Shown here: positions 9,201-18,393 of the stretch, in pieces
How the letters are laid out: each line of letters opens with the position of its first letter
Numbering within the stretch: position 1 is the stretch's first letter
From: Bacillota bacterium
Lineage (GTDB): Bacteria > Bacillota > Clostridia > Acetivibrionales > DSM-1351
Assembly (NCBI GenBank): GCA_023416275.1
Contig: JAEZIB010000104.1
Coordinates: 1-61,515 of the forward strand
Direction of reading: 5' to 3'
DNA length: 61,515 nucleotides
Notes under the pieces: generated by a model
Told to the model about the DNA's origin: nothing
The model's input: the letters and a program-made list of their open reading frames with translations, nothing else
Database searches by the model: none
Translations under genes and position numbers: made by a program

Positions 9201-9603
9201 ATTGCTCCTCCAAATCAAAATAAATCTTCTCAATTAGCTATGAATTATATCATATACTGCGTTTAATATCAATAAACAATGCATATTGTATGCCTTTATT
9301 CATGTCTTTTAAAATAAAATTATTGTATTCATATACAATGTGCTAAATTATATTTCACTTAAATTATTGGTATACTTTTTCCATTGTATACTGACAGCAC
9401 TTTCCTAATTTATATATGCTAGGTCTTTAGAACCATATTCAAGTTTACCAATGGCTTGTTGTTTAGCAAACTAACTTATAGGATTATTTAACTTTTCATT
9501 TGATATTGCTACCACACCTGATATTACTAGGCTTTAATCAATATATTTCAACTGCGAAGTTTGAGTTATTAATACAAATAGGTTGAATATACATTACTAA
9601 ATT
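9201..9603. other. Gene-less stretch, promoter of alaS expected
   Basis: AT-rich, no gene and no T-box signature. It should hold the alaS promoter on the minus strand. The 3' half is occupied by copy 2 of the dispersed repeat. Confidence 0.5.
9485..9576 (+). repeat. Dispersed intergenic repeat, copy 2
   Basis: Starts TTTAACTTTTCATTTGATA and ends CAACTGCGAAGTTTGAGTTA followed by TTAA. The outer ends are related as imperfect inverted repeats (TTTAAC... / ...GAGTTATTAA), and the blocks match copy 1. Confidence 0.55.
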
Positions 9604-11694
9604 TTATTTTGAAATCCCAACCTGTATAGGTTTTGATATTGTTAAAGCACGCCCGGTTCCAAGTTGTCCGAACATATTATCGCCCCAAGCCCAAACTGTT
9701 CCATCCTTATCTAAGGCTAATGAATGACCAGAACCTGCTGCAATGGTAATTATATCGCTCAGTCCTTTTATCATCTTTGGCTTTTCACTACTTATAACTG
9801 TTCCATCACCTAACTGTCCACTCTCATTTTTGCCCCATGTCCATACTGTTCCGTCCTTTTTCAAAGCCATATAATACCCAGCACCACAAGTAATTGATAT
9901 AATATCACTTAGTCCACTAACTTTTGCAGGTGTTGTCTTCTCTTTATACGTATCATTTGTATAATAACTTCCCATCTCGTAAACAGTTCCATCCTTCTTT
10001 AATGCAGCAAACGCTCCATCTACAATTCCATTCCCACCCGCAATAGCCACTATATCAGAAAGTCCTTCTATTTTAACTGGATTGCTAATGATAAATTTAT
10101 CTTTATTACTTGAAATAAAGAAATTACTTCCCCAACCCCAAACTGTTCCGTCATCTTTCAAGGCAAAGGAACTATAGCCAGAAATTGCGATTGCTTTTAT
10201 ATTAGATAAAGTAGCTACTTTTATAGGACTATCACTATCTTTAGTATCACCACTGCCTAATCCTCCGAAAGTGTTACTTCCCCATGCGTAAACAGAACCA
10301 TCTTGTTTAAGTGCCATACTGTGAGAAAATCCGCCTTTTATATCAATAACATCATCTAGCACTATATCCTCACTGAATGAGCTATCCCAAACTGTTCCGT
10401 CCTTATTAAGAACAGTCAAATTAAAATATGCTGCAGCCACAGATTTTGTATCTTTAAAAGAATTAATTGTAGTTGGTTTCGTTATATAATTATCATTTTC
10501 AGTAAAAGACGGAACTGAACCAACTCCTAGGATTTCACCATCATTTGTTACTAAAAGCGAGCCATTATGATTAGCATAAATTGAAGATATAGCATTTGAT
10601 TTCATAATACTTGTCGGACTTAATAATCCTTGAACCGAGCCATCTCCCAGTTCTCCACAATAATTGTCTCCCCACGCCCAAAGTGTACCATCATTTTTTA
10701 TTGCAAAAGCACTTCCACTATCTGCACTAATCCATTTTATATTAGCAATTCCATTAATTTTAGAAGGAGTATCCGAATCATCCTTAAATTTCCATAGAGT
10801 CCCATCTGTCTTTAAAGCGATCAATGCTTTATCCATATAAGCTACAGTTTTAACCTTATTAATATTATCTACTTTCACTACATATGTGGGTACCTCTTGT
10901 TTTGTTTTATCTTGTGTGCCATAGTCGTCCGTACTCCAATACCATAAGCTCCCATCCTTTTTTGTGAAATAATTTTCATTTAAAAACATATATAAATTTT
11001 CTGCATTTGAAATCCCCTTTAATTTAATAGGCTTTCTTTTATTTCTTACAGACCAATAAGATGCACATTCACCCCATACCCAAACAGAACCATCATTTTT
11101 AACAGCAACGCTATCTTCATAATATGCGTATATGTTCTTTACATTTTCTAACAAATTTACTTTTACAGGGATATTTCTTTTTGTTGTACTGTCATTACCT
11201 AAAGAAGAATAATAGTTGTATCCCCAAGCCCAAACTGTTCCATCTTTCTTTAATGCTAATGTATGTTGACTCCCAGTAGCAATTACTTTTACATTTGTAA
11301 GATTTTTCACTTTTACAGGCTTTGACTTGCTTATAAATGTTCCATCACCTAGTTCACCATCTGTATTTCTACCCCATGTCCAAACTGTCCCATCCTTTTT
11401 TAAGGCCACGCAGTGGCTAGAAGCCGCCGAAACAGCAATAATATCTTTTAATCCTGTAACCTTAACAAACCCAGCTCTATAACTTTTATCACCAACTCCT
11501 AACTGCCCACCATCATTTTTTCCTGCTGTCCATACTGTTCCATCACTCTTCAATGCAATTGTAAACCATTGACCAGCATCCACTGATATAAACTTTACTG
11601 TCTTATTATCTATAGCAAATGATTGACCTGATATTGTACTTGTAAATATTAAAGTTAAAACTAATAATGATATAATCTTCTTAATTCTAGTCAT
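9604..11694 (-). CDS. Secreted RCC1-repeat (beta-propeller) protein
   Basis: 696 residues with a Sec signal peptide (1-28, cleavage near SFA-ID). The rest is about a dozen RCC1-type repeats of about 50 residues, each with a core such as ALKKDGTVWAWG followed by QLGDG. RCC1 repeats fold into seven-bladed propellers, so two propellers could form. No dockerin, LPxTG or S-layer module is seen, so it is probably released or loosely cell-associated. AAGGAG lies 9 bases before the ATG. Function unknown; a scaffold or ligand-binding role is plausible. No neighbour is co-oriented closely enough to form an operon. Confidence 0.88.
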   Translation of the reverse strand: MTRIKKIISLLVLTLIFTSTISGQSFAIDNKTVKFISVDAGQWFTIALKSDGTVWTAGKNDGGQLGVGDKSYRAGFVKVTGLKDIIAVSAASSHCVALKKDGTVWTWGRNTDGELGDGTFISKSKPVKVKNLTNVKVIATGSQHTLALKKDGTVWAWGYNYYSSLGNDSTTKRNIPVKVNLLENVKNIYAYYEDSVAVKNDGSVWVWGECASYWSVRNKRKPIKLKGISNAENLYMFLNENYFTKKDGSLWYWSTDDYGTQDKTKQEVPTYVVKVDNINKVKTVAYMDKALIALKTDGTLWKFKDDSDTPSKINGIANIKWISADSGSAFAIKNDGTLWAWGDNYCGELGDGSVQGLLSPTSIMKSNAISSIYANHNGSLLVTNDGEILGVGSVPSFTENDNYITKPTTINSFKDTKSVAAAYFNLTVLNKDGTVWDSSFSEDIVLDDVIDIKGGFSHSMALKQDGSVYAWGSNTFGGLGSGDTKDSDSPIKVATLSNIKAIAISGYSSFALKDDGTVWGWGSNFFISSNKDKFIISNPVKIEGLSDIVAIAGGNGIVDGAFAALKKDGTVYEMGSYYTNDTYKEKTTPAKVSGLSDIISITCGAGYYMALKKDGTVWTWGKNESGQLGDGTVISSEKPKMIKGLSDIITIAAGSGHSLALDKDGTVWAWGDNMFGQLGTGRALTISKPIQVGISK

Positions 11695-12040
11695 CTAACT
11701 AGTCTCCTTTTAGTAACTTAATTATTAAAAACCACTTTCTTTTTTCAAGAATTTATTAATTGCAATAATTATATATTATTTCTGCTAATTATTATATCAT
11801 CTTACAATTAATTTCTACTATTTTTTCATTAATAATTTGTTGTAATAAGCCTTATAAGCCCATAATTCTTAAAATTTGCAAACCATGTTTTATTTTCTTG
11901 CTAATTTATACCTAACACCATAAAATAGTTTATTAGTTTCAAAATATTTGTTATACTTTGTATATTGATAAATATTAAACGATGGTATTCATAATACCTT
12001 ATCTCATAATATCTTAAAAAATATACTTTATGGAGGAAAC
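11695..12040. other. Divergent intergenic region between RCC1 gene and hydrogenase
   Basis: Must hold both divergent promoters. A small perfect inverted repeat GGTATT-CAT-AATACC (11984-11998) lies 43 bases before the hydrogenase start and could be an operator. No Rex-type TTGTTA...TAACAA palindrome was seen. Promoter hexamers are only weakly recognisable. Confidence 0.4.
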
Positions 12041-15000
12041 ATGAAATCACTTGCTAATCACAAACGAATAAAAGTTACTGTAAATGACCGTGAAGTGGAA
12101 GTATATGACAATCTTACTATTCTACAAGCACTGCTTCAGGAAGATATTCATATTCCACATCTCTGCTACGATATACGAGTTGAAAGGTCAAATGGTAACT
12201 GCGGATTATGTGTCATTGAACTTGATGACAAAGATGGAAGAAAAGAAGTAAAAGCATGTCAGACCCCTATTAAAGAAGGTATGGTCATTTTTACTAATAC
12301 CCCAAAACTACAAAATTATAGAAAGATACGCTTAGAGCAAATGCTATCTGACCATAACGCAGACTGTGTTGCACCATGTGTAATGACATGTCCTGCTAAT
12401 ATAGATATCCAAGCATATCTTCGCCATGCGAGAATTGGTAATTTTGAAGAAGCTCTTAAGGTAATAAAAAACAGAAATCCTTTCCCTGTAGTATGCGGCC
12501 GTGTATGTCCTCATCCATGTGAAGCACAATGCAGACGTAATCTTGTTGATTCTCCTGTTGCAATCAATTATGTAAAGCGTTTTGTTGCCGATTTAGACAT
12601 GAATACTGATAAACCATGGCTACCAGAGAAAAAGTCAAGTACAGGCAAAAGAATAGCAATAGTTGGTGCAGGCCCATCAGGTCTTTCTGCAGCATATTAT
12701 AGTGCTATTAACGGTCATGATGTTACAGTTTTTGAACGTCAGCCACATGCCGGTGGTATGATGAGATACGGTATTCCTGAATATCGTCTTCCAAAAGCCA
12801 CACTCGACAAAGAAATAGATACTATGAAAAAACTTGGCGTTAAAATTATGACAGGAAAAGCTCTTGGAACACATATTCATTTAGAAGATCTTCATAAAGA
12901 CTTTGATGCTGTTTATCTAGCTATAGGATCCTGGCGTGCAACTCCTATGCAAATTGAAGGTGAAAATTTAGAGGGAGTATGGCTTGGTATTAATTACCTT
13001 GAACAAGAAACAAAGGGTGCAGATATCAAGTTAGGTGATACCATAGTTGTCGGCGGTGGTAACACAGCTATTGACTGTGCTCGTGTAGCACTTCGCAGAG
13101 GAGCTAAATCAGTAAAACTTATATATCGTCGTACCCAGGAAGAAATGCCTGCAGAGCCATATGAAGTTGAAGAAGCACTCCACGAAGGTGTTGAAATGCT
13201 GTTCTTAATGGCCCCTACCGGCATATATATGGAGAACGGTAAAAAGATGCTCAAATGTATCAAAATGACTTTAGGTGAGCCTGACCGTTCTGGTCGCCGC
13301 CGTCCTGTTCCTGTTGAAGGCAGCGAGACATCTATTCCTGCTGATACTATTATAGGTGCAATTGGTCAAAGTACAAATACACAATTTTTATATAATGATC
13401 TACCTGTTAAGCTTAATAAATGGGGAGATATTGAAGTTAACGGTAAGACCTCTCAAACTTCAGAAATAAATATATTTGCAGGCGGAGACTGTGTAACAGG
13501 TCCTGCAACAGTTATTCAGGCAGTTGGTGCCGGCCGTCGTGCTTCTGAAGCTATTGACCATTTCTTGATGCATGGATATATCAAGGAATCACATATAGAT
13601 TACAGCTGTAGCCGTGGCTCAATGGAAGACCTTCCAAAATGGGAATTTGAAAGGATGCCAAAATTTGAACGTGCAAAAATGCCTGCAATATCACTTGAAG
13701 AGCGCAAAAACAATTTTAATGAGGTTGAATTAGGTTTATCTGAAGAAAGTGCAAAAGCTGAGGCTGAGCGCTGCTTGCAATGTGGCTGTAGTGAGCGTTA
13801 TGATTGTAGCTTGAGAAATGAGGCATCTTCTCATGGTATAGAATTTGCAAAACCAATACACGAAAGACCATTAATTCCAATCGTAAAAGATCATCCCTAT
13901 ATTGTACGTGATCACAACAAGTGTATCTCCTGCGGACGATGTATAGCTGCATGTGCTGAAGTTGAAGGTCCTGATGTATTGTCCTATTATATGAAGCAGG
14001 GACGTCAGCTAGTTGGTACAAAAAGCGGTCTGCCGCTGGAAAAAACTGAGTGCGTTAGCTGCGGTCAGTGTGTAAATGCCTGTCCTTGCGGTGCTCTAAG
14101 AGTACGTACAGAAAGAGGTAAGGTATTTAATGCAATTAACGACCCTACAAAGACCGTCGTTGCCTTTGTAGCACCAGCTGTAAGAAGTATTGTATCCTCT
14201 CATTATGGAGTAACATATGATGAAGCTTCACCATATATGGCTGGACTACTCAAAAAGCTAGGTTTTGACAAAGTATTTGATTTTACATTTGCTGCAGACT
14301 TAACAATAGTTGAAGAAACCACTGAGTTTTTAACAAGAGTTGAAAACAAAGGTGTTATGCCTCAATTTACTTCCTGCTGTCCTGGATGGGTAAATTATGT
14401 TGAAAGAAAATATCCCGAAATTATACCTCATCTTTCAACCTGTAAGTCTCCTCAGATGATGATGGGTGCAACTGTAAAAAACCACTATTCAAAGCTTAGT
14501 GGTATAGATAAAAAGGATCTTTATGTAGTATCTATCGTTCCATGTATTGCAAAGAAATTTGAGGCTTATCGTCCTGAATTTGCCCCTGAAGGAATACGTG
14601 ATGTAGATGCGGTAATAACCTCAAGTGAAATGCTGAGAATGGCAGAATTGAAATTTATTGATACAAAAGATATAGTTCCACAGGAATTTGATGAACCATA
14701 CAAGCAGGTATCAGGTGCTGGTATTCTCTTCGGTGCTTCTGGCGGTGTTGCTGAAGCAGCGCTTAGAATGGCAGTTGAAAAGCTTACTGGTGAAGTACTT
14801 ACAGACCATCTTGATTTTGAAGAAATCAGAGGCTTTGAAGGTGTTAAAGAAGCAACTGTTGAAGCTAATGGAACAAATGTGCGTGTAGCTGTAATAAGCG
14901 GCTTAAAAAATGCAGAGCCTATAGTTGAGAGAATTATAAAAGGTGAAGAGGTTGGTTATGATTTAATTGAGGTTATGGCATGTCCGGGAGGATGTATCTG

Positions 15001-15481
15001 TGGAGCCGGCCATCCTGTTCCTGAGAAGATTGATTCCTTAGAAAAACGTCAAAAAGTACTTGTGAATATTGATAAGACATCAAAATATCGTAAATCACAA
15101 GAAAATCCTGACATACTAAGGCTATATAAGGACTTCTATGGTGAAGCTAACTCCCATCTTGCACACGAACTACTGCATACACACTATACACCTGTATTTG
15201 GCACTTGCAGCTGTGATAATACACTAAAGAAAGCAGATTCTGCTTTTAAAACACATGATTTAACAGTATGTATGTGTGATAAGTGTACATCAAATGGTTC
15301 AAAGGAGCTCTATGATAATTTAACAAATGTTGTTAAAGAGCAAAAGATGGATTCATTTATAGCAGTAAAGACAATCCGCTTAAAGGAATCCCACGCTGGT
15401 AATGGCGTTTATGTTTCTCTTGATGGAGAACAAATTGAGGTACCATCATTAAATAATTTGTATGATATTGTAAAAGTATAA
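12041..15481 (+). CDS. [FeFe] hydrogenase fused to a GltD-like NAD(P)H/FAD module
   Basis: A 1146-residue cytosolic multidomain enzyme that probably couples NAD(P)H oxidation to hydrogen evolution, or the reverse. In order: N-terminal [2Fe-2S] domain (HLCYDIRV, NGNCGLC; 1-85); GltD-type 4Fe-4S domain (CVAPCVMTCPANIDI, about 105-170); FAD site GAGPSGLSAAYY (about 208) and NAD(P) site VVGGGNTAIDCARVALRRGA (about 337); two [4Fe-4S] sites (CISCGRCIAAC, CVSCGQCVNACPCGAL; 625-680); the H-cluster domain with TSCCPGW (about 777), PCIAKKFEA (about 833) and MACPGGCICGAGHP (about 979); a small-subunit-like tail; and a C-terminal Cys-rich domain (VCMCDKCTSNG). All H-cluster cysteines are present. GGAGG lies 7 bases before the ATG; a strong terminator follows. 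The family is known in clostridia; the electron partner is inferred. Confidence 0.93.
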   Translation: MKSLANHKRIKVTVNDREVEVYDNLTILQALLQEDIHIPHLCYDIRVERSNGNCGLCVIELDDKDGRKEVKACQTPIKEGMVIFTNTPKLQNYRKIRLEQMLSDHNADCVAPCVMTCPANIDIQAYLRHARIGNFEEALKVIKNRNPFPVVCGRVCPHPCEAQCRRNLVDSPVAINYVKRFVADLDMNTDKPWLPEKKSSTGKRIAIVGAGPSGLSAAYYSAINGHDVTVFERQPHAGGMMRYGIPEYRLPKATLDKEIDTMKKLGVKIMTGKALGTHIHLEDLHKDFDAVYLAIGSWRATPMQIEGENLEGVWLGINYLEQETKGADIKLGDTIVVGGGNTAIDCARVALRRGAKSVKLIYRRTQEEMPAEPYEVEEALHEGVEMLFLMAPTGIYMENGKKMLKCIKMTLGEPDRSGRRRPVPVEGSETSIPADTIIGAIGQSTNTQFLYNDLPVKLNKWGDIEVNGKTSQTSEINIFAGGDCVTGPATVIQAVGAGRRASEAIDHFLMHGYIKESHIDYSCSRGSMEDLPKWEFERMPKFERAKMPAISLEERKNNFNEVELGLSEESAKAEAERCLQCGCSERYDCSLRNEASSHGIEFAKPIHERPLIPIVKDHPYIVRDHNKCISCGRCIAACAEVEGPDVLSYYMKQGRQLVGTKSGLPLEKTECVSCGQCVNACPCGALRVRTERGKVFNAINDPTKTVVAFVAPAVRSIVSSHYGVTYDEASPYMAGLLKKLGFDKVFDFTFAADLTIVEETTEFLTRVENKGVMPQFTSCCPGWVNYVERKYPEIIPHLSTCKSPQMMMGATVKNHYSKLSGIDKKDLYVVSIVPCIAKKFEAYRPEFAPEGIRDVDAVITSSEMLRMAELKFIDTKDIVPQEFDEPYKQVSGAGILFGASGGVAEAALRMAVEKLTGEVLTDHLDFEEIRGFEGVKEATVEANGTNVRVAVISGLKNAEPIVERIIKGEEVGYDLIEVMACPGGCICGAGHPVPEKIDSLEKRQKVLVNIDKTSKYRKSQENPDILRLYKDFYGEANSHLAHELLHTHYTPVFGTCSCDNTLKKADSAFKTHDLTVCMCDKCTSNGSKELYDNLTNVVKEQKMDSFIAVKTIRLKESHAGNGVYVSLDGEQIEVPSLNNLYDIVKV

Positions 15482-15524
15482 TTACATCACAATAGCTGGT
15501 GATTATACCACCAGTATAAATTGT

Positions 15525-15566
15525 AAATACCCCTATCAAAATTAATTTGATGGGGGTATTTTATAT
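15525..15566 (+). terminator. Terminator after the [FeFe] hydrogenase
   Basis: Stem of about 16 bp (15525-15540 with 15546-15562), one mismatch, ATTAA loop, followed by TTTTATAT. It lies about 45 bases past the stop codon. Confidence 0.88.
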
Positions 15567-15646
15567 GTATAGTTCTAATATTATTTAAGCTTATCACTTA
15601 TTCTTGCATTTCAAATTAAAATTTAAGGATTAAAGAAACTATTAAA

Positions 15647-15859
15647 CTAGTTTTGTTCAAGAAGCTTCTTTTTCATCAAGGCAAAGTCAATTGCATCATT
15701 GGCTCCATCTTTGTTTAAGGCTGTAGCTTCCTTCCAATACTCATAAGTAGTCTCATTGTTGCCTAATAAAATCTTTTTAAAGATTGCAAAATCTATGGAA
15801 TCAAAAACTTTATCTCCATTAGCATCTCCTGCAACAACAGTAGCAAAACTGCTTAGGAG
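15647..15859 (-). pseudogene. Remnant of a dockerin-bearing secreted protein
   Basis: The minus strand encodes an almost complete type I dockerin: first calcium loop GDANGDKVFDSIDFAIFKK, then a degenerate second segment ALNKDGANDAIDFALMKKKL ending at a TAG stop. Just upstream, SSFATVVAG resembles the end of a signal peptide, but an in-frame TGA (15860-15862) cuts it off and no start codon with a ribosome binding site precedes it. The catalytic part is gone. It probably arose by deletion within a cellulosomal gene; its neighbours on the same strand also carry dockerins. Confidence 0.75.
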
Positions 15860-15984
15860 TCAAAAATCCACATTTTGTATATGAACTAAAAAACACCTAC
15901 ATATAAAATTGTCAAGGTTTAAATATCCTTGTTTATGCTATTATTATACCATTTAATGTATATACATTCCATCACAACTATATA

Positions 15985-16035
15985 TAACCATTTGATAAAT
16001 AACTCAGCCTTCTCAGTTCAAAATTGTAGGTGTGG
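15985..16035 (+). repeat. Dispersed intergenic repeat, copy 5 (rearranged)
   Basis: Contains CCATTTGATAAATAACTCAG and, 20 bases on, AATTGTAGGTGT, which is the complement of the ACACCTACAATT block of other copies. The blocks are in a different arrangement. Confidence 0.4.
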
Positions 16036-16064
16036 TCGATTATAATTAAAAAACGAAATATTTC

Positions 16065-16113
16065 ATAGAAAAAACTGCCACTAATAAGGGTCAGTACCCT
16101 ATTAATGGCAGTT
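16065..16113 (-). terminator. Terminator after the FN3-dockerin protein gene
   Basis: Near-perfect 19-bp stem (16073-16091 with 16096-16113), CAGT loop, followed on the minus strand by TTTTTTCTATG. It lies about 80 bases past the stop codon at 16195. Confidence 0.88.
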
Positions 16114-16194
16114 CGTCTTAAATAATTCTCTTATTGAAGAATTACTAAAAAAACACTTAATTCTAAAGCTCAAAAACATTTATGCTATACATTA

Positions 16195-17097
16195 TCAATA
16201 CTGTGGCTTAACAGGAGCTGAAGATACTGCAAAATTTGTTGTATAGTCATCTGGAGTAGTATTAATATGAGCACCTTGAGCAACTTCCTCAAGCATATTT
16301 ATTGCGCCATCTCTATTGTAGTCACATATTTCAAGATAATTTGCATCACCTATAACTGAATTAAAGCACCCAGCTTGTATAAGCAAATCTGCCATGTTTA
16401 TAGCACCATTATAGTCAACATCTCCTGGCCAAACTATTATAGCTTCTTCAGCTTGATCGGTAATGGTTTTGTTATCTGTAATAGCTGCTAAATTTAATGT
16501 TCTGGTAAGAAATCCTAGTTTGCTTATTGTTATTACGCACTCATAACCATATGGAACCATTGGGAACATATATTCACCATTTGAATTAGTTAATGTATAT
16601 GTACTTTCACTAGGATGATCAGGATATGTTATGGCTACAAAAAAATCTTTTAAGGCATTTGGCGAGTCAGAATTTCCAACATATGGTTCTACCTTACCAT
16701 AAACCTGGTAAGTGGTATTTGCATATGTTTGACTAAGAGTTTCATCAGTTACTGACGGTGCATTAGAACTATTACCAGCAGCATCTTCAGCCCATACATA
16801 AAACGTATATTCTGTTTCTGGATCAAGTCCGCAAACAGTATATGTAGTTGAAGTTGTAGTGTAAAATTCTGAGTCATTTAAATTAGCAATAACATAATGG
16901 TCAATTCCTACATTATCAATACAAGCATCCCATGCTAATTGAATTGCTGTTGAACGAACTTTTATTATAGACAAGTTTGTTAAATTAGAAGGGTTCTGCG
17001 TATCGTCTGTTGCAAATACACTTCCTGAGAATAATGCTGTAATAATCATTACCAAAGCTATACAGATTGATATTTTCTTTTTACTTTTCATAAACAT
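16195..17097 (-). CDS. Secreted protein with FN3, carboxypeptidase-regulatory-like and dockerin modules
   Basis: 300 residues. Sec signal peptide (about 1-28, ending GSVFA), a fibronectin type III domain (about 35-125: AIQLAWDACIDNVGIDHYVI, LDPETEYTFYVWAEDAAGNS), a carboxypeptidase-regulatory-like beta domain (about 133-215: YQVYGKVEPY, GEYMFPMVPYGYE), then a dockerin-like pair of calcium loops (GDVDYNGAINMADLLIQAG and CDYNRDGAINMLEEVAQGA) and a short tail. No catalytic domain is present, so it may be a structural or binding component carried on a cellulosome scaffoldin. The dockerin spacing is slightly atypical. Start at ATG 17097, preceded by AAGGAG at about 10 bases. A strong promoter lies about 150 bases upstream. 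Confidence 0.85.
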   Translation of the reverse strand: MFMKSKKKISICIALVMIITALFSGSVFATDDTQNPSNLTNLSIIKVRSTAIQLAWDACIDNVGIDHYVIANLNDSEFYTTTSTTYTVCGLDPETEYTFYVWAEDAAGNSSNAPSVTDETLSQTYANTTYQVYGKVEPYVGNSDSPNALKDFFVAITYPDHPSESTYTLTNSNGEYMFPMVPYGYECVITISKLGFLTRTLNLAAITDNKTITDQAEEAIIVWPGDVDYNGAINMADLLIQAGCFNSVIGDANYLEICDYNRDGAINMLEEVAQGAHINTTPDDYTTNFAVSSAPVKPQY

Positions 17098-17246
17098 ATA
17101 AGACTGTCTCCTTATTAGTAAATTTTGCATTACACTTTAATACAAGGCAGTATTCGAATACTAACAATAGGTGTATAACTACAAAAATATCCAATTACTC
17201 TTCTTTTTCAACTTAATATCACTACCTTCGAAGGCGAATCATATAT

Positions 17247-17275
17247 ATAATACCAAGTTTGTTATTTGTTGTCAA
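17247..17275 (-). promoter_or_regulatory. Sigma-A promoter for the FN3-dockerin gene
   Basis: On the minus strand TTGACA (17270-17275), exactly 17 bases, then TATTAT (17247-17252). The expected transcript begins near 17240, leaving a leader of about 140 bases before ATG 17097. Confidence 0.8.
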
Positions 17276-17476
17276 TATTGTAAATATTTTTTTATTTATT
17301 GCAAATTATTATTCAACTTTGCCACTTTTTATTAATTAGACTTGAAGTAAATGAAGTGGCCCCAATCAAAAGGGGCTGATGCACAACAACAATTTCTGTA
17401 TACCAAAAATAATTTCTATATTTCCGCTTTCCATAATGACTTTCCAATGCTAATCATATATGCTTTACCAGCTTTT

Positions 17477-17515
17477 GAGTAAAAAAGAAAAGGCCTACTA
17501 ACCAGTAAGCCCTTT
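17477..17515 (-). terminator. Terminator after the N-terminal-dockerin gene
   Basis: Stem AAAGGGCTTACT / AGTAGGCCTTT with G-U pairs and a GGTT loop (17488-17515), continuing on the minus strand as TTTTCTTTTTTACTC. It lies 56 bases past the stop at 17571. Confidence 0.8.
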
Positions 17516-17570
17516 ATATATCTAACTACTGAAAACATGCAATTTGAGAATACAATATAGGTATACACCA

Positions 17571-18206
17571 CTAAATAGTGAAGTTATACCATGTTCCCAG
17601 TAATTCAAATGTGTAGTTTCCCTTTCCATTTAATGTATACACAATTCTTTTTGTTGTCATAACTGTAAGAGATGGGCCTGTATATTGCCAGAAGGTAGGT
17701 TCTTTTGTTGGACGAAGAGAAACCAGCGTTGTTCCATCCGGCTTTACTCCAAGAGCTATTGCTAATTCGTCGGTATATTCAATCCTATACCCAGATGATG
17801 AAAAGAGAACTTCAAACACAATCTGATACTTTCCATCAGAAGTCTCTTCTATGTGATATGTTATGTCTTCCTTTTGTGGCATGTATGGCAGCCACGATAT
17901 TTCAAGTGTACCAAGTAGATATTGTTTTAAGAGTGAAAAATCAAGACTATTTACTTCTTCATCCCCATTTAAATCTGCTGCTATACAGTTGTATTGAGAG
18001 CTAAATGTTACCACACCCAAAAGATAATTCTTAATAAAAACCAAATCTAAAGCATCTACATTTTTGTCCCCATTGGCATCTCCATAAACAACTTCACTTG
18101 CAGACTCTGACAATACCTGCAAATCTGCAGCGAATGCCATGGTACTTCCTAATAACATCGAGCTAATAATTGCCATGATTACCAAAACCTTTGTTTTTTT
18201 TAACAT
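17571..18206 (-). CDS. Small secreted protein with N-terminal dockerin and unknown C-terminal domain
   Basis: 211 residues: Sec signal peptide (1-27, ending AFA), then directly a canonical type I dockerin (about 41-105; GDANGDKNVDALDLVFIKNY and ADLNGDEEVNSLDFSLLKQY, each with the calcium-loop aspartates), then a beta-rich domain of about 100 residues (SSSGYRIEYTDELAIALGVK, GNYTFELLGTWYNF) that I do not recognise. Dockerins are usually C-terminal or internal, so an N-terminal dockerin is less common. GAGGGGG precedes the ATG. Promoter and palindromic operator candidates lie immediately upstream. Probably a cellulosome-docked non-catalytic or novel module. Confidence 0.85.
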   Translation of the reverse strand: MLKKTKVLVIMAIISSMLLGSTMAFAADLQVLSESASEVVYGDANGDKNVDALDLVFIKNYLLGVVTFSSQYNCIAADLNGDEEVNSLDFSLLKQYLLGTLEISWLPYMPQKEDITYHIEETSDGKYQIVFEVLFSSSGYRIEYTDELAIALGVKPDGTTLVSLRPTKEPTFWQYTGPSLTVMTTKRIVYTLNGKGNYTFELLGTWYNFTI

Positions 18207-18242
18207 TATTATTACCCCCTCAATTTATTATTTCTTAACTAT

Positions 18243-18318
18243 ATTATACCTTTTTATGATTTACTTGTCATGATTGTGATTTACTTTCATTGATTATTAT
18301 TGACTTGTCATGACAAGT
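18243..18318 (-). promoter_or_regulatory. Promoter with palindromic operator for the N-terminal-dockerin gene
   Basis: Minus-strand -35 ATGACA (18266-18271), 17-base spacer, -10 TATAAT (18243-18248). The -35 lies inside ACTTGTCATGA (18263-18273), which repeats one arm of a perfect 16-bp palindrome ACTTGTCATGACAAGT (18303-18318) forty bases upstream. This layout suggests a dimeric regulator binding two sites; the regulator is unknown. Confidence 0.7.
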
Positions 18319-18393
18319 TCTGTTAGAAATAGACCTATCCCGTTCTTTTCTATCCTGGTATTAATCATCATTAGGTCTAATTGGAAACTTTTC

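Larger units (their letters stand above)
17098..17570. other. Intergenic region between two dockerin genes
   Basis: Holds the promoter of the FN3-dockerin gene (17247-17275), an untranslated leader of about 140 bases, a small hairpin GCCCC/GGGGC (17359-17363, 17372-17376) and the terminator of the next gene (17480-17515). No coding sequence seen. Confidence 0.5.

Noticed and set aside
593..9603. T-box leaders upstream of proS, asnS and alaS
   Set aside because: No AGGGTGGNACCGCG-type antiterminator block was found on the minus strand in any of the three upstream regions.
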